DNA of 64,000 nt from Neobacillus sp. WH10 (lineage in GTDB: Bacteria; Bacillota; Bacilli; Bacillales; Cytobacillaceae): the NCBI RefSeq assembly GCF_030123405.1, contig NZ_CP126110.1, positions 2,108,001-2,172,000 on the forward strand, given 5' to 3'. Shown one piece after another: positions 1 through 8,219 of the stretch. The translations under genes and the position numbers were made by a program. The notes beneath the pieces were generated by a model. The model was not told the DNA's origin. It saw nothing but the letters and a program-made list of their open reading frames with translations, and searched no databases. Positions within the stretch are counted from its first letter, which is position 1. Each line of letters begins with the position of its first letter.

Positions 1-149
1 GCATACCGTACTTTTACGCGGGGATTAGCGGCGATACGATCAAGGATACATTGTTCAGAGGACCAATCAGGAGCTTGAAAAAACGCCCGAAGGAAAGCTT
101 GGCAAAAGACGAAATGAGAATAAGTGCTCGAAGGGAGAGGACAGAATGA
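1..149 (+). CDS. GerA-family spore germination receptor A subunit, C-terminal end (partial)
   Basis: The reading frame beginning at base 3 is open to the TGA at 147-149 and encodes the last 48 residues of a protein whose start lies outside the window. The segment (IPYFYAGISGDTIKDTLFRGP, then a very basic tail) resembles the cytoplasmic C-terminus of GerA-family receptor A subunits. These inner spore membrane proteins combine with B and C subunits to sense germinants. It overlaps the next gene by four bases (ATGA), as in the usual gerA-gerB-gerC operon, which supports the call more strongly than the short sequence alone. Which germinant receptor this is cannot be told. Confidence 0.8.
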   Translation, partial: IPYFYAGISGDTIKDTLFRGPIRSLKKRPKESLAKDEMRISARRERTE

Positions 150-1243
150 TTCACTTAGAAAAAATATCTATCAACCAGCTTATTTGCCTCGTTATTCTGA
201 CCCAAGTCGGCGTTAGCGTTTTAACGATCCCTTACGCCCAAATCCGCTACTCGGGCAACGACTCGTGGCTGTCCATATTGATCGGGGGAGTGATTGCTCA
301 AGCGGTCATACTGATCATCTATCAACTTGGAAAGAGATATTCCGATCGGCCGTTGCCACAATATATATCTGCTATTGTTGGAAAGCCGTTAGGATCGGTC
401 ATGAACTTCTTGTTTGCTGCGTACTTCGCGGAAAATATTTTTATGGTTACTATCTCTTATTCTGATGTCATCAGCCGCTGGGTGTTATTTGAGACTCCCT
501 GGTTTGTGTTAATCGGAGTATCTTTCACAATTGGAGCGTATATCGCTTCATCTACTCTCCGGTCAATGGCTACAATTACGCAGATGATTATGCTTTTGTT
601 TCTGATTTGCTTTGTGATCATAATAATAAGTGGAATGGGAAAAGGGGACTTACGTCATTTTTTTCCAATAGGTACTCACGGGATCGGACCGCTTATAAAG
701 GGTGCTGTCCCTTCGTTTTGGTTGTACTCGGGATATGAGCTTCTCCTGTACGCTTTTCCATTTGTAAAATCCCGCAAGAAGAAGGATATCGTAATGGCAA
801 TGTCGGCCGCCAATGGATTTACGACCTTTTTTTATATGTTGATAACAGTCATTGCTACTTACAACTTCAGCGAAAGTCAATTGAAGTCCATCCCGGAGCC
901 GTTGGTGTTTATTCTCCGTAAATTCAGATGGCCAGTCGTTCAAAGCCTCGATATTCTATTTTTAACGATTTGGCTTTCTGTGGTTACGGTAACGGTGTAT
1001 GTTTATTTGTTTTTGTCCGCCCGTTATCTGGCGTTCATTGGAGGTAAAGAAATCCGCTACCATCCTTTTTTGGTATGGATTTTAGCGGTTGTTTGCTTCG
1101 GATTCGGATTAGGTGGCTACGACCGGCAATGGCAGTCCCGATTTTCCGACTATCATAATATTGCTACTGCGATTATAATTGCTATTGTGCCGACAATTCT
1201 GCTTCTCATTTCTTTGGCACGGGGAAAGGCGGTGGGAGGATGA
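146..1243 (+). CDS. GerB-family spore germination permease (receptor B subunit)
   Basis: Encodes 365 residues with about ten hydrophobic segments, the usual size and topology of the endospore germination permease family, which belongs to the amino acid-polyamine-organocation superfamily. It opens with the family-like ISINQLICLVILTQVGVSVL segment. B subunits bind germinant within the inner spore membrane receptor. The ATG at 146 follows GGGAGAGG and overlaps the stop of the A subunit. The C-subunit gene overlaps its own stop by four bases (1240-1243), so the three genes are translationally coupled. Forespore-specific sigma-G control is expected from family knowledge; its promoter lies outside the window. 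Confidence 0.9.
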   Translation: MIHLEKISINQLICLVILTQVGVSVLTIPYAQIRYSGNDSWLSILIGGVIAQAVILIIYQLGKRYSDRPLPQYISAIVGKPLGSVMNFLFAAYFAENIFMVTISYSDVISRWVLFETPWFVLIGVSFTIGAYIASSTLRSMATITQMIMLLFLICFVIIIISGMGKGDLRHFFPIGTHGIGPLIKGAVPSFWLYSGYELLLYAFPFVKSRKKKDIVMAMSAANGFTTFFYMLITVIATYNFSESQLKSIPEPLVFILRKFRWPVVQSLDILFLTIWLSVVTVTVYVYLFLSARYLAFIGGKEIRYHPFLVWILAVVCFGFGLGGYDRQWQSRFSDYHNIATAIIIAIVPTILLLISLARGKAVGG

Positions 1244-2349
1244 AAAAAGCGGCAATTGCAATTTTGTTGGTGCTCCTCTTGACCGGTTGTTGGGATCGAT
1301 TACCGCTGAAAACTCTTCATATAGTTGATATAGCTGGTATCGACCAGGACAAGGAGAATGGTGACATTGTGCTCAATTATGTCGTCACGAAGCTTAAAAA
1401 TGTCGGTCAAGGTAGTGGGGAGCCGTCCCCTAAGATAACGGTGCTAAAAGGACATAGTTTAGTCGAAGCTGTGGAACAAGGTCAATATACAGAACAAGGT
1501 CCTTTCTTTGGGATGCACACGGGAATCTATTTTATAAGTAAGAGTTTCGCATCGGATGATCCAGTTCAAGAGCTTACTTTTATACTTAAAGCCCCATATA
1601 CGGCGAGCAATTCTCCCGTAGTTATTATAAATGGGAACATGTCGAAGCTTTTGAAAAGTAAAATAGGCACTAATAAAGAATTTACAAGAGGTTTGTCCGA
1701 TTTTGTTTTGTCTATAGAAAAGAATGGAATTGCACCAGAAGTTACCCTAATGAAATTAATACTATCACGAAAAGAACCATTGGAAGATATGGCGTTGCCT
1801 TTGCTGAAACCATCTAACTCGTCCATGGAATTAGACGGCGCCCTATTATTCCGTCAAGGTACGTATACTGGTAAGGAGCTAGACAAAGACCAAGTCCAAA
1901 TGTTGATGTTGATGTTAGAGAAGTACAGTGGAAATAAAAGGTATACCGGAAATATGTCGAGAAAAGATGAGGACAAAAAAAGCGATTACGGGTTTTCCGT
2001 CAAAAAGTTAAATTCAAAGATTATCACCCACCCCGAATCGGGCGAATTGCCGAAAGTCAGCATCGGAGTCCGCATGCGAATTTATGTATTCAAATTTGGC
2101 GAGTCAGTTCAACCATTTAAGCCCGAATACGTTAATCGTATGGAAAAAGAACTGGGCAAACATCTGGAAGAAGATGCGGCGGCAACGATTAAGACTTTGC
2201 AAAAAGCGAATTGCGATGTTCTCGGCATCGGACAGCAATTAAAGGCATACCATCCGAACATTTGGAAGTCTATGAATTGGCGAAAAGACTTTCCGGAAAT
2301 GTCGATCGAACCGAATTTCGACGTGCAGATCCTTAACTCGGAAGAATAA
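1240..2349 (+). CDS. Ger(x)C-family germination lipoprotein (receptor C subunit)
   Basis: Encodes 369 residues. Residues 1-17 form a lipoprotein signal with a lipobox LTGC and Cys at residue 17, followed by WDR, typical of GerAC/GerBC/GerKC proteins. The family is a lipid-anchored, three-domain protein on the outer face of the inner spore membrane and needs diacylglycerylation by Lgt. The start ATG overlaps the end of the permease gene (ATGA), completing an A-B-C operon. Length matches the family. Its stop abuts a decayed carboxypeptidase fragment, so the downstream boundary has been rearranged. Confidence 0.9.
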   Translation: MKKAAIAILLVLLLTGCWDRLPLKTLHIVDIAGIDQDKENGDIVLNYVVTKLKNVGQGSGEPSPKITVLKGHSLVEAVEQGQYTEQGPFFGMHTGIYFISKSFASDDPVQELTFILKAPYTASNSPVVIINGNMSKLLKSKIGTNKEFTRGLSDFVLSIEKNGIAPEVTLMKLILSRKEPLEDMALPLLKPSNSSMELDGALLFRQGTYTGKELDKDQVQMLMLMLEKYSGNKRYTGNMSRKDEDKKSDYGFSVKKLNSKIITHPESGELPKVSIGVRMRIYVFKFGESVQPFKPEYVNRMEKELGKHLEEDAAATIKTLQKANCDVLGIGQQLKAYHPNIWKSMNWRKDFPEMSIEPNFDVQILNSEE

Positions 2350-2563
2350 TAGCTCAATGGGTTGCTTTGCCAATACAAAAGAAACGAAAGGCTAGATAGA
2401 TTTTGGATATATTGTGCGTTATCCAAAAGGAAATGAACATGTGACGGGCTACAAATATGAGCCTTGGCACCATCGTTATGTAGGCCCTGATATTGCAAAA
2501 GATATTAAGAAATATAATTTGACATTAGAAGAGTATTTCGGTATTTTCCCTATTATTAATTAA
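2348..2563 (+). pseudogene. VanY/LdcB-type carboxypeptidase remnant
   Basis: One frame reads CFANTKETKG, a stop at 2393, then GYIVRYPKG and YKYEPWHHRYVG to a stop at 2561-2563. This is the C-terminal catalytic part of the D-alanyl-D-alanine carboxypeptidase VanY family, including the EPWH motif that carries a zinc ligand. The N-terminal two thirds, a start codon and part of the middle are missing, so it is not functional. It directly abuts the germination operon, suggesting a past deletion that joined the two. Confidence 0.8.
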
Positions 2564-2568
2564 ACTAT

Positions 2569-2586
2569 GTTTCACCAAGGTGAAAC
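2569..2586. other. Short perfect inverted repeat
   Basis: GTTTCACC AA GGTGAAAC is an 8-bp perfect stem with a two-base centre just downstream of the carboxypeptidase remnant. No T-run follows, so it looks more like a protein-binding palindrome than a terminator. Its role is unknown. Confidence 0.4.
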
Positions 2587-2592
2587 ACGTGA

Positions 2593-2630
2593 AGAATAGG
2601 TGGAGCTTATTCTCCACCTATTCTTTTATA
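2593..2630. terminator. Rho-independent terminator
   Basis: A 13-bp perfect stem (2593-2605 with 2612-2624) and a six-base loop, followed by a T-rich stretch. It would end transcripts from the germination operon and the carboxypeptidase remnant. Confidence 0.8.
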
Positions 2631-2659
2631 ACTAACCCGAAATGCATGTTTGTGAATAA

Positions 2660-2755
2660 TTGTACTTAAAGTAACGGGTGCAAGAGTTAAAGACGGGGAT
2701 CGCTGCAGCGATCTTTTTGCTTGTTGAGCTAACTGGCAGGATAGTTCAAGAAGGA
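2660..2755 (+). repeat. Hairpin repeat family 1, copy 1
   Basis: Starts TGTACTTAAAGTAACGGGTG, then CAAGAGTTAAAGA, then a 16-bp perfect palindrome (2698-2713, GATCGCTGCAGCGATC) followed by TTTTT, and ends GAGCTAACTGGCAGGATAG. The same order of blocks recurs at 8092 and 8579 and in weaker form at 16481. The palindrome plus T-run is terminator-like. The rest of 2631-3063 holds a second hairpin near 2878-2900 (GCTGTCTGTCAAATTGACAGC followed by Ts, one base trimmed) and no gene that I can see. Confidence 0.7.
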
Positions 2756-3063
2756 ATGTGGAAAGTGTGTCATCTGGGTACTGAAAATTGTAAATGAAGT
2801 AGTAATTATCTGCGATTTTTTCCGAAATAAAAATTAACCCAAATTAATAAAAAAAGCAATATTGTTAAATGTAGGCTGTCTGTCAAATTGACAGCTTTTT
2901 TCATTTTTCTTATGGGTGCAAATGTTGATGACAAAGGCAGTCAATGAGTCTGCTTCTTCTTATTAAAGGAAAGGATTATAAGTTTAAGATACTTTAAATG
3001 AATATTTTTTGATTAACTCCTAAAAATACTTTTGATATAAATATAAAAGGAAGAAGTGGTAAG

Positions 3064-3477
3064 ATGGCATGTCTAGTAAGAATAAATCTTGAGTCAGTAT
3101 TAATGGGGGGGAGATTTAATGATTGGTATGAATCACTTGATTTAGAGGATGAATATGTTATTACCTTAAATATTAACGGATTTTATAAACGTTTTCCGAT
3201 AGCAAGTGAGTATGAACACATTATGTTTCCTCAAGAGAAAACTTTTAACGAAAATGTTTATACCCAAGTTTTAGATAGTGAAATGGTTAAGATTAAAATT
3301 GCAGTTAGAGTACTGGAAGAAGACCCCGCATTTGACGATGATGCTAAAAACATTCTTGAATTTGAAATCCCAAGTAGAAATTATTTTTCAACATTGTTAA
3401 CTATGGATGTCAGAAGCAAAGATAATGTAGAAGCAATTTTAAAATTTCGAATGATTTTGTCACAAGTCAGTGTGTAG
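3064..3477 (+). CDS. Orphan small protein, paralogue of the next gene
   Basis: Encodes 137 residues; not recognised. ATG follows AAAGGAAG. No signal peptide or membrane segment is evident. The chain alternates short hydrophobic and polar stretches, suggesting mostly beta structure. It aligns by eye with the following gene: M-x-C start, a DEY block followed by an I/L-N/V-NG turn near residue 37, an I-x-x-P/FP block, then a paired hydrophobic strand and a final DxxxxLxFxxxI-like end. The two genes are 21 bp apart, same strand, and probably one transcript. AT content is high, as in neighbouring accessory genes. A shared structural role is inference only. Confidence 0.6.
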   Translation: MACLVRINLESVLMGGRFNDWYESLDLEDEYVITLNINGFYKRFPIASEYEHIMFPQEKTFNENVYTQVLDSEMVKIKIAVRVLEEDPAFDDDAKNILEFEIPSRNYFSTLLTMDVRSKDNVEAILKFRMILSQVSV

Positions 3478-3498
3478 GGATAAATAAGGAGGAAAAAA

Positions 3499-3939
3499 AT
3501 GACCTGTAAAATTATTGTCGAGTTAAAAGATTTAATAGTAAATCAAAAAAACAATTCAACAGGAAGTGATGAATATTGGTTTCATATAACAGTAAATGGA
3601 AATATGACTCGAATTCCTACTTCCAATAATATTGAAATTCCTAATGAGATAATTCTCCCTGCTGGAATAGGGATTAATAGAACACTGTTTAGTCAAGGAA
3701 TGTTTAACGAAATGATAGATATAAATATTTCTATCAAAACTAATGAAGGAACAGATGAAGGTGGAGATCAGAGTAATAATCAGAGTTATGGAGGTTTTTC
3801 CTTCAGTAATCTATCCTGTAAAAATATGGTGACAAATAATCGTGATATATTGCCTTTTTTGCTAAATACCTTTTATCGAGTCATTGATACAGAAGAAGAC
3901 CTTGATATAACTTTTAACTTTCTAATTCGAGTAGTGTAA
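3499..3939 (+). CDS. Orphan small protein, paralogue of the previous gene
   Basis: Encodes 146 residues; not recognised. A strong AGGAGG lies seven to eight bases before the ATG. It shows the same spacing of motifs as the upstream gene (M-x-C start, DEYWF, VNG turn, I-P blocks, LDITFNF end) but carries an extra Gly/Asn/Ser-rich insertion around residues 90-105. No transmembrane segment is seen. Pairing of two diverged paralogues in an operon may mean a hetero-oligomer, but nothing in the sequence proves it. 3940-4255 downstream holds no gene I can support. Confidence 0.6.
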   Translation: MTCKIIVELKDLIVNQKNNSTGSDEYWFHITVNGNMTRIPTSNNIEIPNEIILPAGIGINRTLFSQGMFNEMIDINISIKTNEGTDEGGDQSNNQSYGGFSFSNLSCKNMVTNNRDILPFLLNTFYRVIDTEEDLDITFNFLIRVV

Positions 3940-4255
3940 TAATAAATTCCAGAATGTAGCATCCGATTAGCTTCAACAATATAGTGGAAATTTAGTAATC
4001 AACGTATGAAAGTTAGTTTGACATTTAAATAAATTGAACTGAGTTTATAGTTGTCCAACAAGAGTTTTAGGAAATTATCACAAATGATGCCTATCATAAT
4101 AAGTTAATTTGTGAAGTGTTTCACTTAAACTACCATGAAAATTAACTTCTGTAATTCATGAAAAAGGCAATACTGAAGAGGACGCAGCTCATTCGTTTTT
4201 TAAAAAAGGGGGAGAGCGCCAATTTCATTGATCTATGGTAATTAAGTGAACTGGA

Positions 4256-5479
4256 TTAAGAGGCTTTAGGTTCTTCCAGTGTAACGGTGTATCCTAAACT
4301 TTTGAGTCGTCTCAGAGAATGCCGAACAATTGATTGTTGTCTCTGCTTATCAAAGTAGTCTTCGCCTAAGTCTACATACATTTCTTTTCGGGTTAAGAGA
4401 TAATATGAGATACGTAACATTGCGTGAGCGACTACAATACCAGCACGTTTCTTGCCTTTTCGTGATGCTGTACGCCTATAAAGTGCTCCGAGATAGTTTT
4501 TGGATCCTCTTACTGAATGTGCTGCTTCGGTTAACGCCGATCTTAAATACTTATTTCCTTTTCTAGTCTTGGCTGATTTTCTTTTCCCTGCACTTTCGTT
4601 TTGCCCAGGAACCAAGCCTGCCCAAGAACACATATGAGCTGCAGTGGGAAATTGTTTTTTCACATCAGTTCCAATTTCTGATAGGATTTGCTCGGCCATT
4701 CTGGTCGCTATACCAGGAATGGAATCCAATCGTGCCACATCTTCTTGATGGGAGCTGACTCTGTCCGCAACCTCCTGATCCAGCATCTCGATTTGCTCAG
4801 TCAGAAAATCAATATGACCTAAAATGGTTTTTAACATGAGGCGTTGATGTGAGTTGATATATCCTTTTAGGGCGAGTTCCAGTTCTTCTTTTTTCTTTTT
4901 CATAGTGCGCCGAGCAAAGTTTGCTAATTTTTCAGGATCCTCCTCACCATCGGCAATGGCATCAAGCATATCTCGTGCTGAAACACCCAACACATCTGAA
5001 ACAACCGACCCCAACTTAATGTTCGCGCCTTCTAACACCTTTTGGATTCGGTTATGTTGTCTGGCACGCTCCTCAATAATACTTCTACGATAGCGAACGA
5101 GTTCACGCAATTCACGTTGATTCCGGTCAGGAATATAACTGGCTTTAAGCAGTACATGGCGAAGAAGCTTGGCAATCCATTCCGCATCCTTCACATCTGT
5201 CTTTCGTCCTGGAACTGCCTTCATATGTTGGGCATTCACCACTAAAAACTCAATATCCTCAGCTTCTAGTAAATTCACAATCGGCTTCCAATAAACACTC
5301 GTGCTCTTCATGGCGACATGGGTACAATTATGTTGTTTAATCCAGTCAACCAACTGTAAAAGAAAAACAGTTTTAGTAGAGAACGTTTGAATCTCCTTTC
5401 CTTCAGGTGTCAAAATACAGGCAGTAATATTGTCCTTATGGACATCCATACCGCATGCTCTTTCAATGACTATTTCCAT
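4256..5479 (-). mobile_element. IS110-family transposase (DEDD recombinase)
   Basis: Encodes 407 residues from the ATG at 5479, which follows AAAGGA; an ATG nine bases upstream overlaps that site. The N-terminal RuvC-like DEDD domain starts with GMDVHKDNITACI and contains TDVKDAEWIAKLLR. A central coiled region follows, and then the transposase-20 domain with the helix-hairpin LDSIPGIATRMAEQIL and the segment containing the conserved Ser (WAGLVPGQNESAGKRKS). The family needs no long inverted repeats and is directed by a bridge RNA encoded in the element's non-coding end. The reading frame is intact. Little non-coding DNA lies after the stop, whereas over 200 bp of structured sequence lies upstream. 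Confidence 0.92.
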
Positions 5480-5700
5480 TGAAAACATCCTTTCTACGGC
5501 TCACAATATTATTGGAGGCTGGTGCAGCAACCAGAATAGGATTAATCTACCATGTGTGCTTCCCGTAAGGGAGCGACAGTCAGTGGTGCACCGTGGTCGT
5601 TGGAGTCAGACTAACGGATGGGCTCTAACGCACCATAGTTCATCGACCTTCCTCTCCCAGCCGTAGAATCAGTATTGACGGTTTAAAACCATTTTCATTC
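5480..5700 (-). ncRNA. Candidate IS110 bridge-RNA region (non-coding end of the element)
   Basis: This segment immediately 5' of the transposase is GC-richer than its surroundings, lacks a credible ORF and contains several complementary blocks (for example CTTCCCGTAAGGGAGC and TGGTGCACC with later GGTGC). In IS110-group elements the non-coding left end encodes the bridge RNA whose loops pair with donor and target. Location and composition fit that. The exact ends and loops are inferred, not demonstrated. Confidence 0.45.
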
Positions 5701-5719
5701 TCTGTGGTGAAGCGCTGAT

Positions 5720-5880
5720 TTTTGCACTTCATGGATGGCTAACGGGTGCGATAGTCCAACAAGCTATGATCGATTTTAGGACTAAACACATATTTTCGTT
5801 ATTCATTAAAGGGCGCTTTCCTGTAGCAACGATATGCGCTCATTTTTCATTTTAAGGCCATTTTCTGGAAATGAATGATT
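5720..5880 (+). repeat. Mixed remnants of both hairpin repeat families
   Basis: GGCTAACGGGTGCGATAG (from about 5740) matches the start of family 1, and ATTAAAGGGCGCTTTCCTG ... GCGCTCATTTTTC ... AAGGCCATTTTCTGG (about 5806-5875) matches the block order of family 2 found at 6240 and 7570. No gene is seen in 5700-5975. Confidence 0.5.
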
Positions 5881-5975
5881 GTGCAAATTATCAAACTTTG
5901 GAATAATTGTAAATGAATTAACGGGCAGGATTATGGACTAGATGTAAAAACAAAATACTTAAATGGGAGATTGAG

Positions 5976-6221
5976 ATGAATAAATTTGGAGTTTTATCAA
6001 TCTTGATGGTATTGATCAGCTTACTTACATTTTTTATTCTCAGAGGACCAAACGCAGATTTGCCGTTAATAATTATTATTTTAGGTTCTCTTTCACTACT
6101 CGGAATAATTTTTGCTGTAATTTCTAAGAGGTGGTTATCGGGGGTAATTGGCGTTTTATTTAATGGTGCAGTGCCAGTTTGTGTATATTTCATATTATTA
6201 GCTTACGGAATAGCTGGTTAG
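5976..6221 (+). CDS. Small two-helix or three-helix membrane protein
   Basis: Encodes 81 residues, mostly hydrophobic, with segments at about 5-22, 29-48 and 55-78. ATG follows GGGAGA at good spacing. Short polytopic proteins of this type are common in Bacillus accessory regions, and no function is known to me. It stands alone between repeats and is followed by a family 2 hairpin that may end its transcript. Confidence 0.65.
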   Translation: MNKFGVLSILMVLISLLTFFILRGPNADLPLIIIILGSLSLLGIIFAVISKRWLSGVIGVLFNGAVPVCVYFILLAYGIAG

Positions 6222-6239
6222 GTTCTCTATAGATGTATT

Positions 6240-6310
6240 CCATTAAAGGGCGCAATTCAGGAATAAGAATTGCGCTCTTTCTTTTGGTATAGGGCCAGTT
6301 TGTGGAATCA
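6240..6310 (+). repeat. Hairpin repeat family 2, copy 1
   Basis: ATTAAAGGGCGCAATTCAGG ... GAATTGCGCTCTTTCTTTT ... AGGGCCAGTTTGTGGA. GCGCAATTC and GAATTGCGC form a 9-bp stem followed by a pyrimidine tract, so it can act as a terminator. A near copy lies at 7570-7640. The remainder of 6311-6512 shows no gene. Confidence 0.65.
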
Positions 6311-6512
6311 GTTTGTACCTCGGGGTTATGTTTAACCATATAAACTCTACCATGAATTACTGAGGGACATAGGCAAATCAGTAAATCTACCATATAATTT
6401 TAAAGGAAGTAACTTAATAATAGGAAACAAGACGTTATATATCTTGTTAGTTCTGAGTACTATGTATCTATACATTATAACTTAAATGATTTAAGTAAAA
6501 AGAGGTGATCTT

Positions 6513-7490
6513 ATATCTAAGAAAATAACAAGTAACTCTGTATGCCCATGTGGTAGTGGGTTAAAATTTAAGGAATGTTGTGGAAAAGGTACACCACTAA
6601 AAGCAAACACATTGAGTTTTATAAGTTCAGATAGACCAAATGCCAGTGAGTTTGAAAAATTGTTAAAGGTATATACTGGACATTATCCAGATGACTACTT
6701 TAAGCCAGTAACAAATATAGCTCCAATATTTTACATACTAATGGATGAATCAAAATTGAATAATCATTATTCTGTATCAGGAATTGTTGTTAGTAAACAG
6801 GAACTAGATAGTAAGAAGTTCATAAAACCAAAGTTGGAAGTTTTAGCTGAAAACTATAATGTTGATAGTTTCCATTTCACTGAAATATTTGGAAGAAGCA
6901 AAGTTTTAAAAAGTAAAACTAATGACTTCATTGATGAATATTCAAAGCTAGTAAAGCAAATAGAAATGATTCCTTTTTCAATTTGTAAAACAAAAGCAGA
7001 AGTTGAGGAGTATCAAAACAAAAAAGGAATAAATGATGAGCAAATTTTTATTTCACTTCAATGGCAACTTATGATTAAGATACTCAAGTTTATGATTTGG
7101 AAATTTGGAAGAACCTTTATTGTCCATATGTGGCGAGAGCAGGAGAACTTAACAGTTGAAAAAAGACTTTTACATCAAGAGAATATTGTAGGATTACTTG
7201 AAACGTTCCCTTTTTCTAACATATCGATTTACAGGCACTATGAGATATTTATGAAAACGGAAATCCTTTACAGTTCTCTTTCTGACTTAGTAGCATATTT
7301 TACGACAAGGGTTCAGAGTAAAAATGATAGCAATATGCCCAAAAAGAAACTTATACGAGATAATTATGAGATAATAAAACTAATATCAAAGGTGTTTAAA
7401 GAGCATAAATTCATTGATGTAAGTAATTTAGATAGATTTAATGAGGAAGTAACAAATAGAGAGGAGTTTAGAAAGCATCAGGGCAATTAA
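6513..7490 (+). CDS. SEC-C motif protein with DUF3800-like domain, probable ATA start
   Basis: The frame is open well upstream of the first ordinary start (TTG 6612). It codes, from 6513, for SKKITSNSVCPCGSGLKFKE and then CCGKG, a classic zinc-binding SEC-C motif. AGAGGTGA (6501-6508) lies just before ATA at 6513, exactly where a start codon should be, so the gene either uses ATA or has lost an ATG by one substitution. The main domain has YILMDES near residue 72 and LSDLVAYFTTR near residue 265, resembling the acidic motifs of the DUF3800 family, thought to have an RNase H-like fold. A nuclease or defence role is inference. Length from 6513 is 325 residues. Confidence 0.65.
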   Translation: MSKKITSNSVCPCGSGLKFKECCGKGTPLKANTLSFISSDRPNASEFEKLLKVYTGHYPDDYFKPVTNIAPIFYILMDESKLNNHYSVSGIVVSKQELDSKKFIKPKLEVLAENYNVDSFHFTEIFGRSKVLKSKTNDFIDEYSKLVKQIEMIPFSICKTKAEVEEYQNKKGINDEQIFISLQWQLMIKILKFMIWKFGRTFIVHMWREQENLTVEKRLLHQENIVGLLETFPFSNISIYRHYEIFMKTEILYSSLSDLVAYFTTRVQSKNDSNMPKKKLIRDNYEIIKLISKVFKEHKFIDVSNLDRFNEEVTNREEFRKHQGN

Positions 7491-7565
7491 AAATAGAAAA
7501 AGAAGCGTTAGAAGAAAACAACTAAAATATAAATTATTTCTACAATATGCTGCTTTTTATTAATT

Positions 7566-7645
7566 ACCATCTCAACAATCGGGCGCAATTCTGCAGTAAG
7601 AATTGTGCTCTTTCTTTATGTTAAGGGCCAGATTGTTGAGGAATG
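7566..7645 (+). repeat. Hairpin repeat family 2, copy 2
   Basis: CAATCGGGCGCAATTCTGCA ... GAATTGTGCTCTTTCTTTA ... AGGGCCAGATTGTTGAGGAA. Same block order as 6240-6310 with the stem GCGCAATTC/GAATTGTGC (one G-U pair). It follows the SEC-C gene. 7646-7802 shows no other feature. Confidence 0.65.
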
Positions 7646-7802
7646 TATTCAATAAAGAATTGATATTTATGTTGAAATATAGAGTAAAGATTGTGATGGT
7701 TTTCAATTAAATTAACGGGAGTTGAATAAGCAGGGAATATTAATACCTTTGTAGAAATAGTGTTCATCCTGAAGCAATTATATATAAAAGGGAGATAAGA
7801 TT

Positions 7803-8066
7803 ATGTTCGAGGTAGAAGTTAAAGAAATAATAAAGAGTACAAATACGGGCAGAAAGGGCTTTTTATTAATTGTTGAATTAATAAAAAATGACTGCACTCT
7901 AACACAAGGTGACCTCCTGTATTTAAAGGAGGATAACCGTATAAAGATAACGGTTAAATCACTCGAAATGATAAATTACGGAGTTGGACAGGAAAAATTA
8001 AAGCATTTTGGATTATTAACAGTTGTATCGGAAGAAACAGCAAATGCGTTAAAAGGAAAACGTTAA
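7803..8066 (+). CDS. Hypothetical small protein
   Basis: Encodes 87 residues from an ATG preceded by AAAGGGAG. Not recognised. The sequence suggests a small beta-barrel, with alternating hydrophobic strands, a GDLLYLKED turn near residue 38 and a basic end. It has no signal peptide or membrane segment. It is isolated, and a family 1 hairpin repeat follows within 30 bp, so it probably forms its own transcription unit. Confidence 0.6.
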   Translation: MFEVEVKEIIKSTNTGRKGFLLIVELIKNDCTLTQGDLLYLKEDNRIKITVKSLEMINYGVGQEKLKHFGLLTVVSEETANALKGKR

Positions 8067-8091
8067 TATATAGAGTAATTTTCATTGTGAA

Positions 8092-8180
8092 GGATTGTAC
8101 TTAAGCTAACTGGGTGCAAGAGTTAAAGATCGCAGCTGCCATCTTGGCGTTTTTTTTTTGACTAAAGGGCTATTTAGTCC
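8092..8180 (+). repeat. Hairpin repeat family 1, copy 2
   Basis: ATTGTACTTAAGCTAACTGG, GTGCAAGAGTTAAAGATCGC, a near-palindrome GATCGCAGCTGCCATC, a run of ten Ts, and ACTAAAGGGC. Same architecture as the copies at 2660 and 8579. Confidence 0.7.
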
Positions 8181-8219
8181 AATAAGCATTATACGATGTG
8201 TATCAGGAGGTCGATAATA

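Noticed and set aside
4854..5093. Plus-strand ORFs across the IS110 transposase
   Set aside because: They lie antisense to an intact transposase gene, have low-complexity Ser/Phe content and no ribosome site.
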